From: Oleiharenicola lentus | GTDB taxonomy: Bacteria; Verrucomicrobiota; Verrucomicrobiia; Opitutales; Opitutaceae | Direction of reading: 5' to 3' | Assembly (NCBI RefSeq): GCF_004118375.1 | Contig: NZ_SDHX01000002.1 | Span: 186,001-250,000 of the forward strand | Length of the DNA stretch: 64,000 bases | In this document: one piece after another, positions 25,472 to 34,281 of the stretch | How positions within the stretch are numbered: the first letter of the stretch is position 1 | Layout of the letters: each line of letters begins with the position of its first letter | The notes under the pieces: generated by a model | What the model saw: only the letters and a program-made list of their open reading frames with translations | What the model was told of the DNA's origin: nothing | Databases searched by the model: none | Translations under genes and position numbers: made by a program

Positions 25472-28400
25472 CCGCACTCCGCCGTTCCCTGCCCTGGTTA
25501 GTTGCAACCGCCGGCCTTGCCCTGCTGCTGGCGGGTTGCTCGCCCGCCGGAAAGCAGGAAAAACTCATGGCCGGCGCCGACCGGCATTTCGACGCCCACG
25601 ACTTTGATCGCGCCGAGGTGGAATATCTCAACTTGCTCAAGGCCGACCCACAGAGCGGCCGCGCCATTGCCCGGTTGGGCCTGATCTACTCCGCCCAAGG
25701 CCGCAGCAGCCGCGCCGTCGCTTTCCTCATGCGGGGTCGTGAGCTCCAACCGAACGATCTGGCGGTGCGTCTGCGGGTCGGCCAGCTTAACTTGGTTACG
25801 GGCAAACCGACCGAGGCCCGCGCGGAAGCCAATTTCATCTTGGATCGCCAACCGCAGGACGCAGAAGCCCCGTCTTTGCTGGTCGCCACACTAACCAAAC
25901 CGGAAGAGGCCGAAACCCTTCGTCAGCGCCTGCTGCGCCTGCCCGCGCCAGCCCCGGACCGCGCGCCGGTGCTGACCGCCCTCGCCACCCTGGAACTTCG
26001 CCTTGGGAAACCGGCCGAAGCCGAGGCGTTTCTCGCTCGCGCCAAGGCGGCCGATCCGGCTTTTGCCAACCTCTACAACCTCCTGGCCGCGCTTGCCCTG
26101 GCCCGCAAGGATCTCTCCGCGGCGGACGCTGCCTTCAAGGAAGCAGCCCGACTCTCCCCGCCCCGATCTCCCCAACACCTCCAATACGCCCAGTTCAAAG
26201 TCCGCTCAGGCGACCTGCCGGGAGGCATAAAACTCCTGGAGCAAATCACCACCAAGACACCGGATTATCTGCCTGCTTGGCTTGCGTTGGCGGAGATCAG
26301 CCTGATGCAAAACAAGCTGGACGACTGCGCCGCCCAGCTTGAGCGGGTGCTTGGCCGCGATGCCCAGAATCTTGAGGCCTCGATTCTTCAGGGGCGTCTG
26401 CTCGCGCTGAAGGGCGACCCGGCCAAGACCATCGCCCACTACGAACGACTGGCCGGGCAGTATCCCCGCCTCCCGCTGATCCAGCAGGAGCTAGGTCGTG
26501 CCTATGCCGTAAGCGGTGAGGCCACCAAGGCGATCAACACGCTCAACCAAGCCCTGGCGCTGGCCCCGAATTCACCCGAAATTGCCCTGATGCTGGCCCA
26601 GCTCCAAAACCGCAAAGGCGACCGCAACGGCGCCATAGCGCTACTGCGCCGCACCGTGGAGCAACGGCCCAACTTTACCCCGGCTTTGGTGCTGCTTGCG
26701 GACATCTATCGCGCCCAAGGCAACCTGGACGAGTCCCTGAGCATTTATCAGCAGCTGGAAAAGCAGGCTCCCGAAAACGCTCCGCTCACCCTGGCCTTGG
26801 GTCAGGTGCTGACCCAGCAACGCCGGATTCCGGAAGCCCGCGCCGCCTTCGAGAAAGCCTTTGCGCTGACCCCCGACAGTCCCGCCCCGCTCGAGCAACT
26901 CGTAAACCTGCGTCTGCTGGAAAGAAAGTTCCCCGAAGCCATTGCGTTGGTGAACACGGAGGTCGCCAAAAATCCCACCCTCGCAGGCAACGGCCAGCTG
27001 CTGCAGGCCAAGATCCAGCTGGCCCAAAACAACCAGAGCGCCGCCGAAACGCACCTGAAGCAGGCCATTGAGCTCATGCCCGAGTCGCCGACGGCCTATT
27101 TCCTTCTCGCCGGGATTCTCAGCCGCACCAACCGGCAAGAAGAGGCCCTCCAACAGCTCAACGAGGTCCTGACGCGCAATCCCAAGGAGGTGACCGCCCT
27201 GATGCTGGCCAGCGTGATCCAGGACCAGAAGGGCAACTACCCGGCCGCCCGCGAAGGTTACGAAAAGCTGCTGGCGATCAATCCGCAGTCGGTGATAGCA
27301 CTCAACAACCTGGCCTACCTGCTCTCGGAACGATTCAAGGAATGGGACAAAGCCTACGACTATGCCCAGCGCTCCCGGCAGCTGGCACCGGACAATCCAC
27401 ATAACGCCGACACTCTCGGCTGGATTTTGGTCCGCCGGAAGCAATACCTCCGCGCCCGAGGCCTGCTGGAAGATGCCGTCGCCAAGCTCCCGGAAGACGC
27501 CGAGGTCCGGTTCCACCTCGGGTTGGCCTGCTACCTGATGGGCGACGAACCCGCGGCCCGCACCGCGTTGGAACTGGCGCTCAAACAGCATCCGGCCGAC
27601 GCAGCCTGGAAACCCGCCGCGCAGAAAGCCCTGGCCCTGCTCTCTCTCAACCCCGAGGCCGTCACCGCCGCGGACCGGCCGCGCCTGGACCAAGCCTTGG
27701 CGGAAAAACCCGATGACCCCGTCGCCCTGATCCGCCTCGCCGCCCTGCTGGAACGCGAGGGCAAAATCGACCAGGCGGTGGCGACCCTGGAGACCTCCCT
27801 CAAGACCCATGACCAAAGCGCCGGCACCCTCATGTTGCTCGCCCGCCTGGAAAGCCGCCGACAGAATGCGGCCAAGGCGATGGAACATGCTCGGGAGGCC
27901 CGCAAACTGGCGCCCGATGATCCCGAGGTGGCGCGTTCCCTGGCGCGCTTCGCGTTTCAGAACCGGGATTTCACCTGGGCCGCGAGCCTCCTGCAGGAGG
28001 CCGCTCGGCGCATAACCGATTCCCCGGATCTCCTCTACGAGCTCGGTCTGGCCGAATACAGTGTCGGCCGGGTGACGGAAGCCCGGGAGGCCCTACGCAA
28101 GGCTCTCGACCTCGCGGCCCAAAGCCCGCTCAACCTCTTTGCCCAGAAAGCGGAGGCCACCCGCTGGTTGGAATTTATCACCCGCACCGACCCGGCCGTG
28201 GCCGCGCGCGAGCAGTCCTCGATTGACGCCGCCTTGTCCAACGAGCCTCGGTTCGCCCCAGCATTGGCGGCCCGGGCGGCGCTGCAACTCAGCCGGGGGG
28301 AAATCGCGGCGGCCCGCGAAACCTGTCAGACCCTCCTCACGATCTATCCGGATTTTGTTCCCGCCCAACACCAGCTCGTGATCATGGGGGCGAATTTACG

Positions 28401-28710
28401 GGAATACAACCAGCCCCTCTTCGATCTGGCCCTGAAAATCCGCCCGCAATTTCCCCGCGATCCGGCGGTGGCCAAGACCCTGGGCCTCCAATCCTGCCTG
28501 AAGAAGGAATATGCCCGCGCCGTGCCGCTGTTGAAGGAAACGGTGGCGGCGAATCCGGCCGACGCCGTCGCCTGGTATTTTCTGGCCCAGGCCCAACGCG
28601 GGCTGAATTCCGCAGACTTTACTGCCTCGCTGGAGAAAGCACTCTCCTCCGGCCTCTCGGAACCCAGCCTGCTCACCGAAGCCCGCAAGCTCCAGGCCCA
28701 GGGCAAGTAG
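25468..28710 (+). CDS. prsT: PrsT-like TPR-repeat lipoprotein of the exosortase system
   Basis: The 1080-residue protein has a lipoprotein signal (LLLAGC, Cys24) followed by tetratricopeptide repeats over nearly its whole length (for example AEVEYLNLLKADPQSGRAIARLGLIY, and many AxxxLxxALxLAPNSPE units). PrsT proteins are long TPR lipoproteins found beside exosortases in loci that export exopolysaccharide and sort PEP-CTERM proteins. They may scaffold envelope complexes. The start overlaps the exosortase stop by 4 nt. An open frame begins upstream at 25165, but it lies inside the exosortase gene and lacks a signal sequence. The symbol is by resemblance and context. Confidence 0.82.
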   Translation: MTALRRSLPWLVATAGLALLLAGCSPAGKQEKLMAGADRHFDAHDFDRAEVEYLNLLKADPQSGRAIARLGLIYSAQGRSSRAVAFLMRGRELQPNDLAVRLRVGQLNLVTGKPTEARAEANFILDRQPQDAEAPSLLVATLTKPEEAETLRQRLLRLPAPAPDRAPVLTALATLELRLGKPAEAEAFLARAKAADPAFANLYNLLAALALARKDLSAADAAFKEAARLSPPRSPQHLQYAQFKVRSGDLPGGIKLLEQITTKTPDYLPAWLALAEISLMQNKLDDCAAQLERVLGRDAQNLEASILQGRLLALKGDPAKTIAHYERLAGQYPRLPLIQQELGRAYAVSGEATKAINTLNQALALAPNSPEIALMLAQLQNRKGDRNGAIALLRRTVEQRPNFTPALVLLADIYRAQGNLDESLSIYQQLEKQAPENAPLTLALGQVLTQQRRIPEARAAFEKAFALTPDSPAPLEQLVNLRLLERKFPEAIALVNTEVAKNPTLAGNGQLLQAKIQLAQNNQSAAETHLKQAIELMPESPTAYFLLAGILSRTNRQEEALQQLNEVLTRNPKEVTALMLASVIQDQKGNYPAAREGYEKLLAINPQSVIALNNLAYLLSERFKEWDKAYDYAQRSRQLAPDNPHNADTLGWILVRRKQYLRARGLLEDAVAKLPEDAEVRFHLGLACYLMGDEPAARTALELALKQHPADAAWKPAAQKALALLSLNPEAVTAADRPRLDQALAEKPDDPVALIRLAALLEREGKIDQAVATLETSLKTHDQSAGTLMLLARLESRRQNAAKAMEHAREARKLAPDDPEVARSLARFAFQNRDFTWAASLLQEAARRITDSPDLLYELGLAEYSVGRVTEAREALRKALDLAAQSPLNLFAQKAEATRWLEFITRTDPAVAAREQSSIDAALSNEPRFAPALAARAALQLSRGEIAAARETCQTLLTIYPDFVPAQHQLVIMGANLREYNQPLFDLALKIRPQFPRDPAVAKTLGLQSCLKKEYARAVPLLKETVAANPADAVAWYFLAQAQRGLNSADFTASLEKALSSGLSEPSLLTEARKLQAQGK

Positions 28711-28739
28711 TCGAGTCGCCCCCGCCCACGCCAAGACTG

Positions 28740-28784
28740 TAGCCCGCCTGTTTCACACCTCTAGGGTGTGAAGAAGGCGGGTTA
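28740..28784. repeat. Mini-hairpin made only of family A ends
   Basis: TAGCCCGCCT and AGGCGGGTTA, with TTCACACC and GGGTGTGAA inside, form a long interrupted stem with a small TCTA loop. These are the terminal repeats of the 150-bp element without its core. It also lies just after the PrsT-like gene, where it could serve as a transcript end. Confidence 0.7.
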
Positions 28785-28897
28785 GAGCGGTTTTGTAGCC
28801 GCGATTGAGTCCCGCATCCGCGGGACGAAAGCGTGGTGAATGGACAGCCAGGTCGTCGCTGCGCTGCTACGAAGCGACGGCTTGATTTAACCCGCCC

Positions 28898-29047
28898 TAA
28901 CCCGGATATTTCACCCCAAGAAAAGACGTTGAATCAGAAATATCCGTTTTGCCTCCGGCAAAGTGACATCGTCGCGGTTAGCCCCGACAAAGTCGGCCCG
29001 ACAGGGCGCATCTTTTCTCACCTCTGGGTGTGAAATATGCGGGCTAA
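28898..29047 (-). repeat. Five-hairpin element (family A), complete inverted copy
   Basis: The 150-bp unit is in the opposite orientation to 30373-30521. Stems on the + strand read TTTGCC-tcc-GGCAAA, GTGAC-atc-GTCGC (one wobble pair) and CCGAC-aaa-GTCGG. Confidence 0.87.
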
Positions 29048-29211
29048 CGCGATCTGAACGATTCTGTGGCCGGATCTAAAAAAGTAGGACGTAGATTCGC
29101 TGCTCTAAGAATGACACATCTCGAAACTTATTTCCCAAGGCTGTCATCCAGCAGCGCAGCGAAGGATCCAGTTTCCGCGCATGGAGAGCGACTAGAGCAG
29201 TTTAAATAGAA

Positions 29212-29290
29212 GTGTAGCCGCTTTGGAGCGCAGCGACAAAGTGGTCGTCCCCTGACCACGCTTTCGCCTGCGGCTCAAGCGCGGCTACGC
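29212..29290. repeat. Palindromic element with GTGTAGCCGC ends
   Basis: GTAGCCGC (29214-29221) pairs with GCGGCTAC (29281-29288). Inner sequence includes GTGGTC...GACCAC. No coding frame. Confidence 0.6.
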
Positions 29291-29559
29291 CTTTTATGAA
29301 AAAAGCTCTAGGGTTCACCCTATTGACTGTAAGAAACACTCCAGTCCGCGTTGCTGTTTTCAACTTAAACTTCGCCCTTAAACTGGCTTCGAAGAAGCCA
29401 TCCGTGCCCCGAAACCTGTAAGCCCGGGCAATATTTCGTCGGATAATCTTACAAATCATCCCGCCCATCGGATGCATACAGAATAATATGAAATTCAAAA
29501 TGATCATTTATCATTCTCTATCTGATTCTTACATTACTTCACCACACATTAAACCCAAC

Positions 29560-29576
29560 TTGGCCCGGCCATTGCT
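29560..29576 (+). promoter_or_regulatory. Sigma-54 promoter of the VPDSG-CTERM gene
   Basis: TTGGCCCGGCCATTGCT has the -24 GG and -12 GC exactly 12 bases apart, as the sigma-54 consensus (TGGCAC-N5-TTGCW) requires. Transcription would start near 29587, giving a 35-nt leader before the ATG at 29622. The sigma-54 activator PrsR is encoded 3 kb downstream. Confidence 0.82.
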
Positions 29577-29621
29577 TACTCAATGGAGTCAGAAGTAACT
29601 TAATCAGTAAACACTACACCT

Positions 29622-30242
29622 ATGAAACTGAACTCACTCCTTAGCTCCCTCGTTCTCGGAGCTACTTTGTCCACTGGCAGCGTTCTCGCCAACACTGTCG
29701 TAGTTGACACTACCCCATTCTCCTACGGAAACGGTGGAGAATTTCTGGCTCAGACCAGCAATCATGGTGATTTTCTCACCTTCTGCGTCGAGAAGAACGT
29801 ATTTTTCACCGAAGGGGCGAATTATTATTACAATATCGACGAAAATACCGTGCTTTCTCAAGGTGATGTAATTTCCAAGGGCACCGCTTACCTCTTTAAT
29901 GCCTTCAGCCGAGGCACTTTGGCGGGCTATTTTGGACCAAACCGCCTTGCTAATGCCGGCCTGCTCCAAAATGCGTTTTGGATGCTCGAAGGTGATTTAA
30001 CCTATGATAACAGCAATCCTTACATTGCGCTGGTCGAGGGGATCTATGGACCGAATGTTATGTCCGATGTAGGCTCTTCTAATGTCAAAGTCGTCAACAT
30101 TTGGAATAATTATAATGCCCAGACCGGCGTATATTCCGGCGACAAGCAGTCGATGCTTATCAGAATTCCCGACTCCGGCATGACCGCCCTCCTGCTCGGC
30201 CTCGGTCTCCTCAGCCTCGTTGCTTTCCGCCGCAAGCTCTGA
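29622..30242 (+). CDS. VPDSG-CTERM surface protein with candidate Cys-Gln thioester domain
   Basis: The 206-residue protein has a signal peptide (1-23, cleaved after VLA) and a C-terminal sorting signal: IPDSG (182-186), a hydrophobic helix (TALLLGLGLLSLVAF) and RRKL. That is the VPDSG-type variant of PEP-CTERM described in Verrucomicrobiota. The body has TFCVEKN (Cys55) and AGLLQNAFWMLEGD (Gln116). This matches the Cys and Gln motifs of thioester-forming surface domains (FC-V/I-D/E and Q-x-A-I/F-W). If the bond forms, the protein could attach covalently to amines or other nucleophiles outside the cell. A sigma-54 promoter precedes it and a terminator follows, so it is a single-gene unit next to prsK-prsR. 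Confidence 0.82.
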   Translation: MKLNSLLSSLVLGATLSTGSVLANTVVVDTTPFSYGNGGEFLAQTSNHGDFLTFCVEKNVFFTEGANYYYNIDENTVLSQGDVISKGTAYLFNAFSRGTLAGYFGPNRLANAGLLQNAFWMLEGDLTYDNSNPYIALVEGIYGPNVMSDVGSSNVKVVNIWNNYNAQTGVYSGDKQSMLIRIPDSGMTALLLGLGLLSLVAFRRKL

Positions 30243-30269
30243 GTCGCTACTCCTTCCGTAGTGTTTAAG

Positions 30270-30301
30270 ACCACGCTCCCTCGGGAGCGTGGTTCTTTTT
30301 T
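30270..30301 (+). terminator. Terminator of the VPDSG-CTERM gene
   Basis: ACCACGCTCC pairs with GGAGCGTGGT around a 4-nt loop (CTCG), followed by TC and a run of six T. It starts 28 bp after the stop codon. Confidence 0.92.
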
Positions 30302-30372
30302 GCCCCCTGCTCGTCAAGCACCGTAAGCACTCAGCTGACCGTAGCAGCCGACTTGAGGAGGCTGGAAGCAAC

Positions 30373-30521
30373 TAGCCCGCATATTTCACACCCAAAAATG
30401 AGAAATATGCGCCCTGTCGGGCCGACTATGTCGGGGCTAACCGCGACCAAGTCGCTTTTGCCGAAGGCAAAACGGATATTTCTGATTCAACGTCTTTCAG
30501 TCGTGTGAAATATCTGGGCTA
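30373..30521 (+). repeat. Five-hairpin element (family A), reference copy
   Basis: The 149-bp unit has inverted ends (TAGCCC...GGGCTA, then ATATTTCACAC...GTGTGAAATAT). Inside are five stems: GCATATTTC/GAAATATGC (30379-30387, 30402-30410), CCGAC-tat-GTCGG (30422-30434), GCGAC-caa-GTCGC (30443-30455), TTTTGCC-gaa-GGCAAAA (30456-30472) and GATATTTC/GAAATATC (30475-30482, 30507-30514). It encodes no protein. It looks like a MITE or REP-type element that folds as single strand. Confidence 0.9.
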
Positions 30522-30607
30522 GCCCGCATATTTCACACCCAAAAATGAGAAATATGCGCCCTGTCGGGCCGACTATGTCGGGCTAACCGCGACCAAGTCG
30601 CTCCACC
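30520..30607 (+). repeat. Five-hairpin element (family A), truncated tandem copy
   Basis: It shares the TA at 30520-30521 with the preceding copy and repeats its first ~80 bp almost exactly, then breaks off in the second triloop stem. Confidence 0.8.
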
Positions 30608-30814
30608 CGAAGGGCGGACGGACCATTGGCTGATTGGATAGCTCACCCGTGTGAATGTCCGGGATAGAGCCTAGTGACTAGAAACTAGCGCCTAGCCCCC
30701 TTGCTTTCATTTCGTGTGTTTGGTGTGTTTCGTGGTGACCCCTGAATGGTTTGCCATGACTCTTTCCCTGGCCCTTAGAATAACCGAGCTGAACCTACCC
30801 GCCGCCATCCCCTC

Positions 30815-32923
30815 ATGAGCCTGGAAATCATCCTCGATTATGTCGGCGTCCTGCTGGCCGGCCTGCTGGGCTGCGCGGCCCTCCTCCGGGCCAACGGCTC
30901 CGCGGATCGCTGGGCTTTTGCCGTCGGCATGCTGCTCCTGGCCGCGGAACGGCTCTGCGCCGGCCTCGCGGTCCAGCGCGCCGACCTCCCGCCGGAAGTT
31001 TTCAAGTGGCAGGTGTGGCGCCTGCACCTGGTGGCGTTGCTCCCGGCCCCCTGGCTCGCCTTCAGTCTCACCTACGCCCGGGGCAACGCCCGCGAATTCC
31101 TCCGCAAATGGCGCTTCGGCCTGCTCGCCGCCGCGCTGCTGCCCCCGGTGGTGGCGCTGGCTCTGCGCCAGGACCTCATCATCTCCAGCCACGCCCTGGG
31201 CGACAGCCAGACCCTGTTGCTGCGGCTGGGCCTCGCCGGAACCGCAATGCAGCTGGCCCTGCTGGCCGCCGCCATCCTCATCCTGGCCAACCTTGAGCAC
31301 ACCTTCCGCTCGGCCATGGGCACGGTCCGCTGGCGGGTCAAATTCATGCTCATGGGCGTGGCCGTCATCTTCCTCGTGCGGCTGTTTACCACGAGCCAGC
31401 ATCTCCTCTTCCGCAGTCTCGACCCCCGATGGGACGTACTCAACGCCGGTGCCCTCCTCGTGGGCATGACCCTAATGGTCCGCTCCCTCCTGCGCACGGG
31501 CCGCTTCCACCTCGACATCCATCCGTCCCACTCGGTGCTGCACGGCTCGATGACGGTGGTCCTGGTGGGCGTCTATCTCCTGCTCGTGGGCGTGCTGGCC
31601 CGGATCGTGTCCACTCTGGGCGGCGATGCCTCGTTCACGCTGAAGTCCCTCATCGTGCTGCTGCTGCTCGTGCTGCTCGGCATCCTGCTGCAATCCGACC
31701 GGCTCCGCATGTATCTGGGCCGCTTCGTCAGCCGCCACTTCCAGCGCCCGGAACACGACTACCGCACCGTCTGGCGCAAGTTCACCGAGGGCACGGCCTC
31801 CCGGGTGGAACCGGCGGAATACAACCGGGCCGTTGTGAAACTGGTCGCCGAGATCTTCCAGTCGCTCTCGGTCTCCCTGTGGGTGGTGGACGAACGGCAG
31901 GAATTCCTCCGCCTCGGGGCCTCGACCAGCCTCGACGAACACCTGGTGCGCGAGATCCAGCCGACCGCCACCGAGTCCGCCGTGATTCTGGAACAAATGC
32001 GCACCCATCCGGCCCCGGCCGACTTTGAAAAGGAGCCCGGGGCCTGGGCCGGGGTGCTGCGCCGTTGCCATCCGGATGAATTTCACAAGGGCGGCACCCG
32101 GGTGTGCGTGCCGGTGATGTCCGGCCGCGAGGTGCTGGCCCTGCTCGTGCTCGGCGACCGGGTGGGCGGCACGGCCTTCACGCTCCAGGATCTTGATCTG
32201 ATGAAATCTATCGGCGACCAGGTCGCCTCCGGCCTGCTCAACGTCCGCCTCTCGCAGCGCCTGCTGCAGGCCCGCGAGCACGAGGCTTTCCAGACCATGG
32301 CGACGTTTTTCGTCCACGACCTCAAGAACGCCGCCTCCACCCTCAACCTGATGCTGCAAAACCTGCCCGACCACTTCGATGATCCGGAGTTTCGCCAGGA
32401 TGCGCTCCGCGGGGTCGGCAAGTCGGTGGCGCACATCAACCACCTCATCAGCCGCCTCACGCAGCTGCGCTCCGAGCTGAAGATCACCCCGGTCGCCTCG
32501 GACCTGAACGATCTGGTGCGCGGCATCCTCGGCTCCTTCGCCGCGGAAAAGGAATTCGTGGTCGAGCCCCGGCTCGAGGATCTGCCCGCGCTGCCCCTCG
32601 ATCGCGACCAGTTCGGCAAGGTCATCACCAATCTCGTGCTCAACACCCGCGAGGCCGGCGCCACCCGCCTGACGCTGTCCACGCGCCGCGCCGGCGCCTG
32701 GGCGGTGCTGGAAACCGCCGACAACGGCGGCGGCATCCCGCCGGAATTCCTGAGCCGCTCGCTGTTCCGGCCGTTTCAATCGACCAAGAAAAACGGGCTG
32801 GGCATCGGCATGTTCCAAAGCAAAATGATCATCGAGGCGCATGGCGGGCGGATTTCGGTTGAAAGCACCGTTGGCCAAGGCACGTCTTTCCGCATCTTTC
32901 TCCCGCTGACACCCCTGACCTGA
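30815..32923 (+). CDS. prsK: PEP-CTERM-system sensor histidine kinase PrsK
   Basis: The 702-residue protein has an N-terminal membrane region (about eight helices within residues 1-290), a GAF-like domain (about 325-480), a dimerisation/phosphoacceptor segment FFVHDLKNAAS (His501), and a C-terminal ATPase domain (DNGGGIPPEF and NGLGIGMFQSK). Membrane region, GAF and HDLKN in this order match PrsK of the exosortase/PEP-CTERM system. It should phosphorylate the response regulator encoded next, with which it overlaps by one base (TGATG). The signal sensed is unknown. Confidence 0.9.
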   Translation: MSLEIILDYVGVLLAGLLGCAALLRANGSADRWAFAVGMLLLAAERLCAGLAVQRADLPPEVFKWQVWRLHLVALLPAPWLAFSLTYARGNAREFLRKWRFGLLAAALLPPVVALALRQDLIISSHALGDSQTLLLRLGLAGTAMQLALLAAAILILANLEHTFRSAMGTVRWRVKFMLMGVAVIFLVRLFTTSQHLLFRSLDPRWDVLNAGALLVGMTLMVRSLLRTGRFHLDIHPSHSVLHGSMTVVLVGVYLLLVGVLARIVSTLGGDASFTLKSLIVLLLLVLLGILLQSDRLRMYLGRFVSRHFQRPEHDYRTVWRKFTEGTASRVEPAEYNRAVVKLVAEIFQSLSVSLWVVDERQEFLRLGASTSLDEHLVREIQPTATESAVILEQMRTHPAPADFEKEPGAWAGVLRRCHPDEFHKGGTRVCVPVMSGREVLALLVLGDRVGGTAFTLQDLDLMKSIGDQVASGLLNVRLSQRLLQAREHEAFQTMATFFVHDLKNAASTLNLMLQNLPDHFDDPEFRQDALRGVGKSVAHINHLISRLTQLRSELKITPVASDLNDLVRGILGSFAAEKEFVVEPRLEDLPALPLDRDQFGKVITNLVLNTREAGATRLTLSTRRAGAWAVLETADNGGGIPPEFLSRSLFRPFQSTKKNGLGIGMFQSKMIIEAHGGRISVESTVGQGTSFRIFLPLTPLT

Positions 32924-34281
32924 TGAAACCCACACTGCTGATCGTCGATGACGACGAGGAAATCCGCACGCAGATGAAATGGGCGCTGACCCGTGACTAC
33001 GAGATCGTCCAGGCGGGAGACCGGGCGGGCGCGCTGGAAGCCGCCCGCACCGCGCGGCCCGCGGTCGTGCTGCTGGATCTCGGTCTGCCCCCGCATCCCA
33101 ACTCGCCCGACGAGGGCCTCGCCACGCTGACAGAACTGCTCGCCGCCGACCCGCAGACGAAGGTCGTGATCATCTCCGGCCAGGGGGAAAAATCCAACGC
33201 CCTGCGCGCCGTGGGCGCAGGCGCCTATGATTTCCTCGGCAAACCGGTGGAAATGGAGGAGCTGAAGCTCCTCCTGAAACGCTGCTTCCACGTCGCGCTG
33301 CTCGAGCGCGAATACCGCGAGATCCAGCAGAAGATCCTCGGCGAATCCTTCGACGGCATCCTGGGCGGCAGCACGCGCATGCAGGCCACGTTCGAAGCCA
33401 TCCGCAAGGTGGCGACCGTGGACGCCCCGGTCTTGATCCTCGGCGAAAGCGGCACCGGCAAGGAGATGACCGCCCGCTCCATCCACCAGCGGAGCGCGCG
33501 GCGCAACGGTCCGTTCGTCGCGATCAATTGCAGCGCGATTCCCGAGTCGCTGATGGAAAGCGAACTATTCGGCCACGAAAAAGGCGCCTTCACCGGCGCC
33601 CATGCCCAGCGCAAGGGCCGCATCGAGAGCGCGCACGGCGGCACCCTCTTCCTCGACGAAATCGGCGAAATCCCGCCCCCCATCCAGGTGAAGCTCCTCC
33701 GCTTCCTGCAGGAGCGTGTCATCGAGCGCGTGGGCGGCCGGCAGGAAATCTCGGTGGACACCCGCGTCCTCGCCGCCACCCACGTGGACCTGAAGAAGGG
33801 CATGGCCACCGGCTCGTTCCGCGAGGACTTGTTCTACCGCCTGGCCGTCGTGCAGATCGTACTGCCGCCGCTGCGTGAACGCGAAAATGACATCGTCCTC
33901 CTCGCCAACGCGTTTCTCCAGCAGTCCGCCAAGGAGACCAGCAAGAACGGTCTGGCCTTCTCCCCCGAGGCCACCCGCGCCATCCTGCGGCATGCCTGGC
34001 CGGGCAACGTGCGCGAACTCCAGAACCGGGTCCGCCGCGCCGTCATCATGGGCGGCACGAAACGTCTCACCGCCCAGGATCTGGAACTTGAAGCCGCCGC
34101 CCCCAACGGCTCGACCCTGAAAGAAGCCCGCGAAGCCCTGGAGCGGGAGATGCTCCAGCAATCACTCCGCCGTCATGCCGGCAAAATCACCGCCGCCGCC
34201 AACGAGCTCGGCATCAGCCGCCCCACCTTCTATGAGCTGATGGACAAGCTCGGCATCCAGAAACCCGAGAAGCCGGAGTGA
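32923..34281 (+). CDS. prsR: PEP-CTERM-system sigma-54 response regulator PrsR
   Basis: The 452-residue NtrC-type regulator has a receiver domain (VDDDEE near the start, phospho-Asp in VVLLDLGLP), an AAA+ domain with Walker A GESGTGKE, and the sigma-54-contacting GAFTGA loop (221-226). A Fis-type helix-turn-helix closes the C-terminus (AANELGISRPTFYELMDKLGI). It activates sigma-54 promoters when phosphorylated, presumably by PrsK. The sigma-54 promoter of the VPDSG-CTERM gene 3 kb upstream is the natural candidate target. A perfect 18-nt GC palindrome (34287-34304) follows the stop codon. Confidence 0.92.
   Translation: MKPTLLIVDDDEEIRTQMKWALTRDYEIVQAGDRAGALEAARTARPAVVLLDLGLPPHPNSPDEGLATLTELLAADPQTKVVIISGQGEKSNALRAVGAGAYDFLGKPVEMEELKLLLKRCFHVALLEREYREIQQKILGESFDGILGGSTRMQATFEAIRKVATVDAPVLILGESGTGKEMTARSIHQRSARRNGPFVAINCSAIPESLMESELFGHEKGAFTGAHAQRKGRIESAHGGTLFLDEIGEIPPPIQVKLLRFLQERVIERVGGRQEISVDTRVLAATHVDLKKGMATGSFREDLFYRLAVVQIVLPPLRERENDIVLLANAFLQQSAKETSKNGLAFSPEATRAILRHAWPGNVRELQNRVRRAVIMGGTKRLTAQDLELEAAAPNGSTLKEAREALEREMLQQSLRRHAGKITAAANELGISRPTFYELMDKLGIQKPEKPE

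Larger units (their letters stand above)
28711..29559. repeat. Spacer with several palindromic repeats
   Basis: It contains a short hairpin made of family A ends (28740-28784), a complete family A element (28898-29047), a GTCATCC fragment (about 29144-29171) and a GTGTAGCCGC palindrome (29212-29290). It ends in an AT-rich stretch (about 29440-29559) before the sigma-54 promoter. A palindrome AATGATCATT at 29499-29508 lies about 60 bp upstream of that promoter. No gene is seen. Confidence 0.65.
30302..30814. repeat. Spacer with tandem family A elements
   Basis: A complete five-hairpin element (30373-30521) is followed directly by a truncated copy, then by CTAG-rich phrases (30665-30700) and GTGTTTGGTGTGTTTCGTGG phrases (30713-30740). 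The prsK promoter should lie in the last 100 bp; no sigma-54 motif was seen there. Confidence 0.65.
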
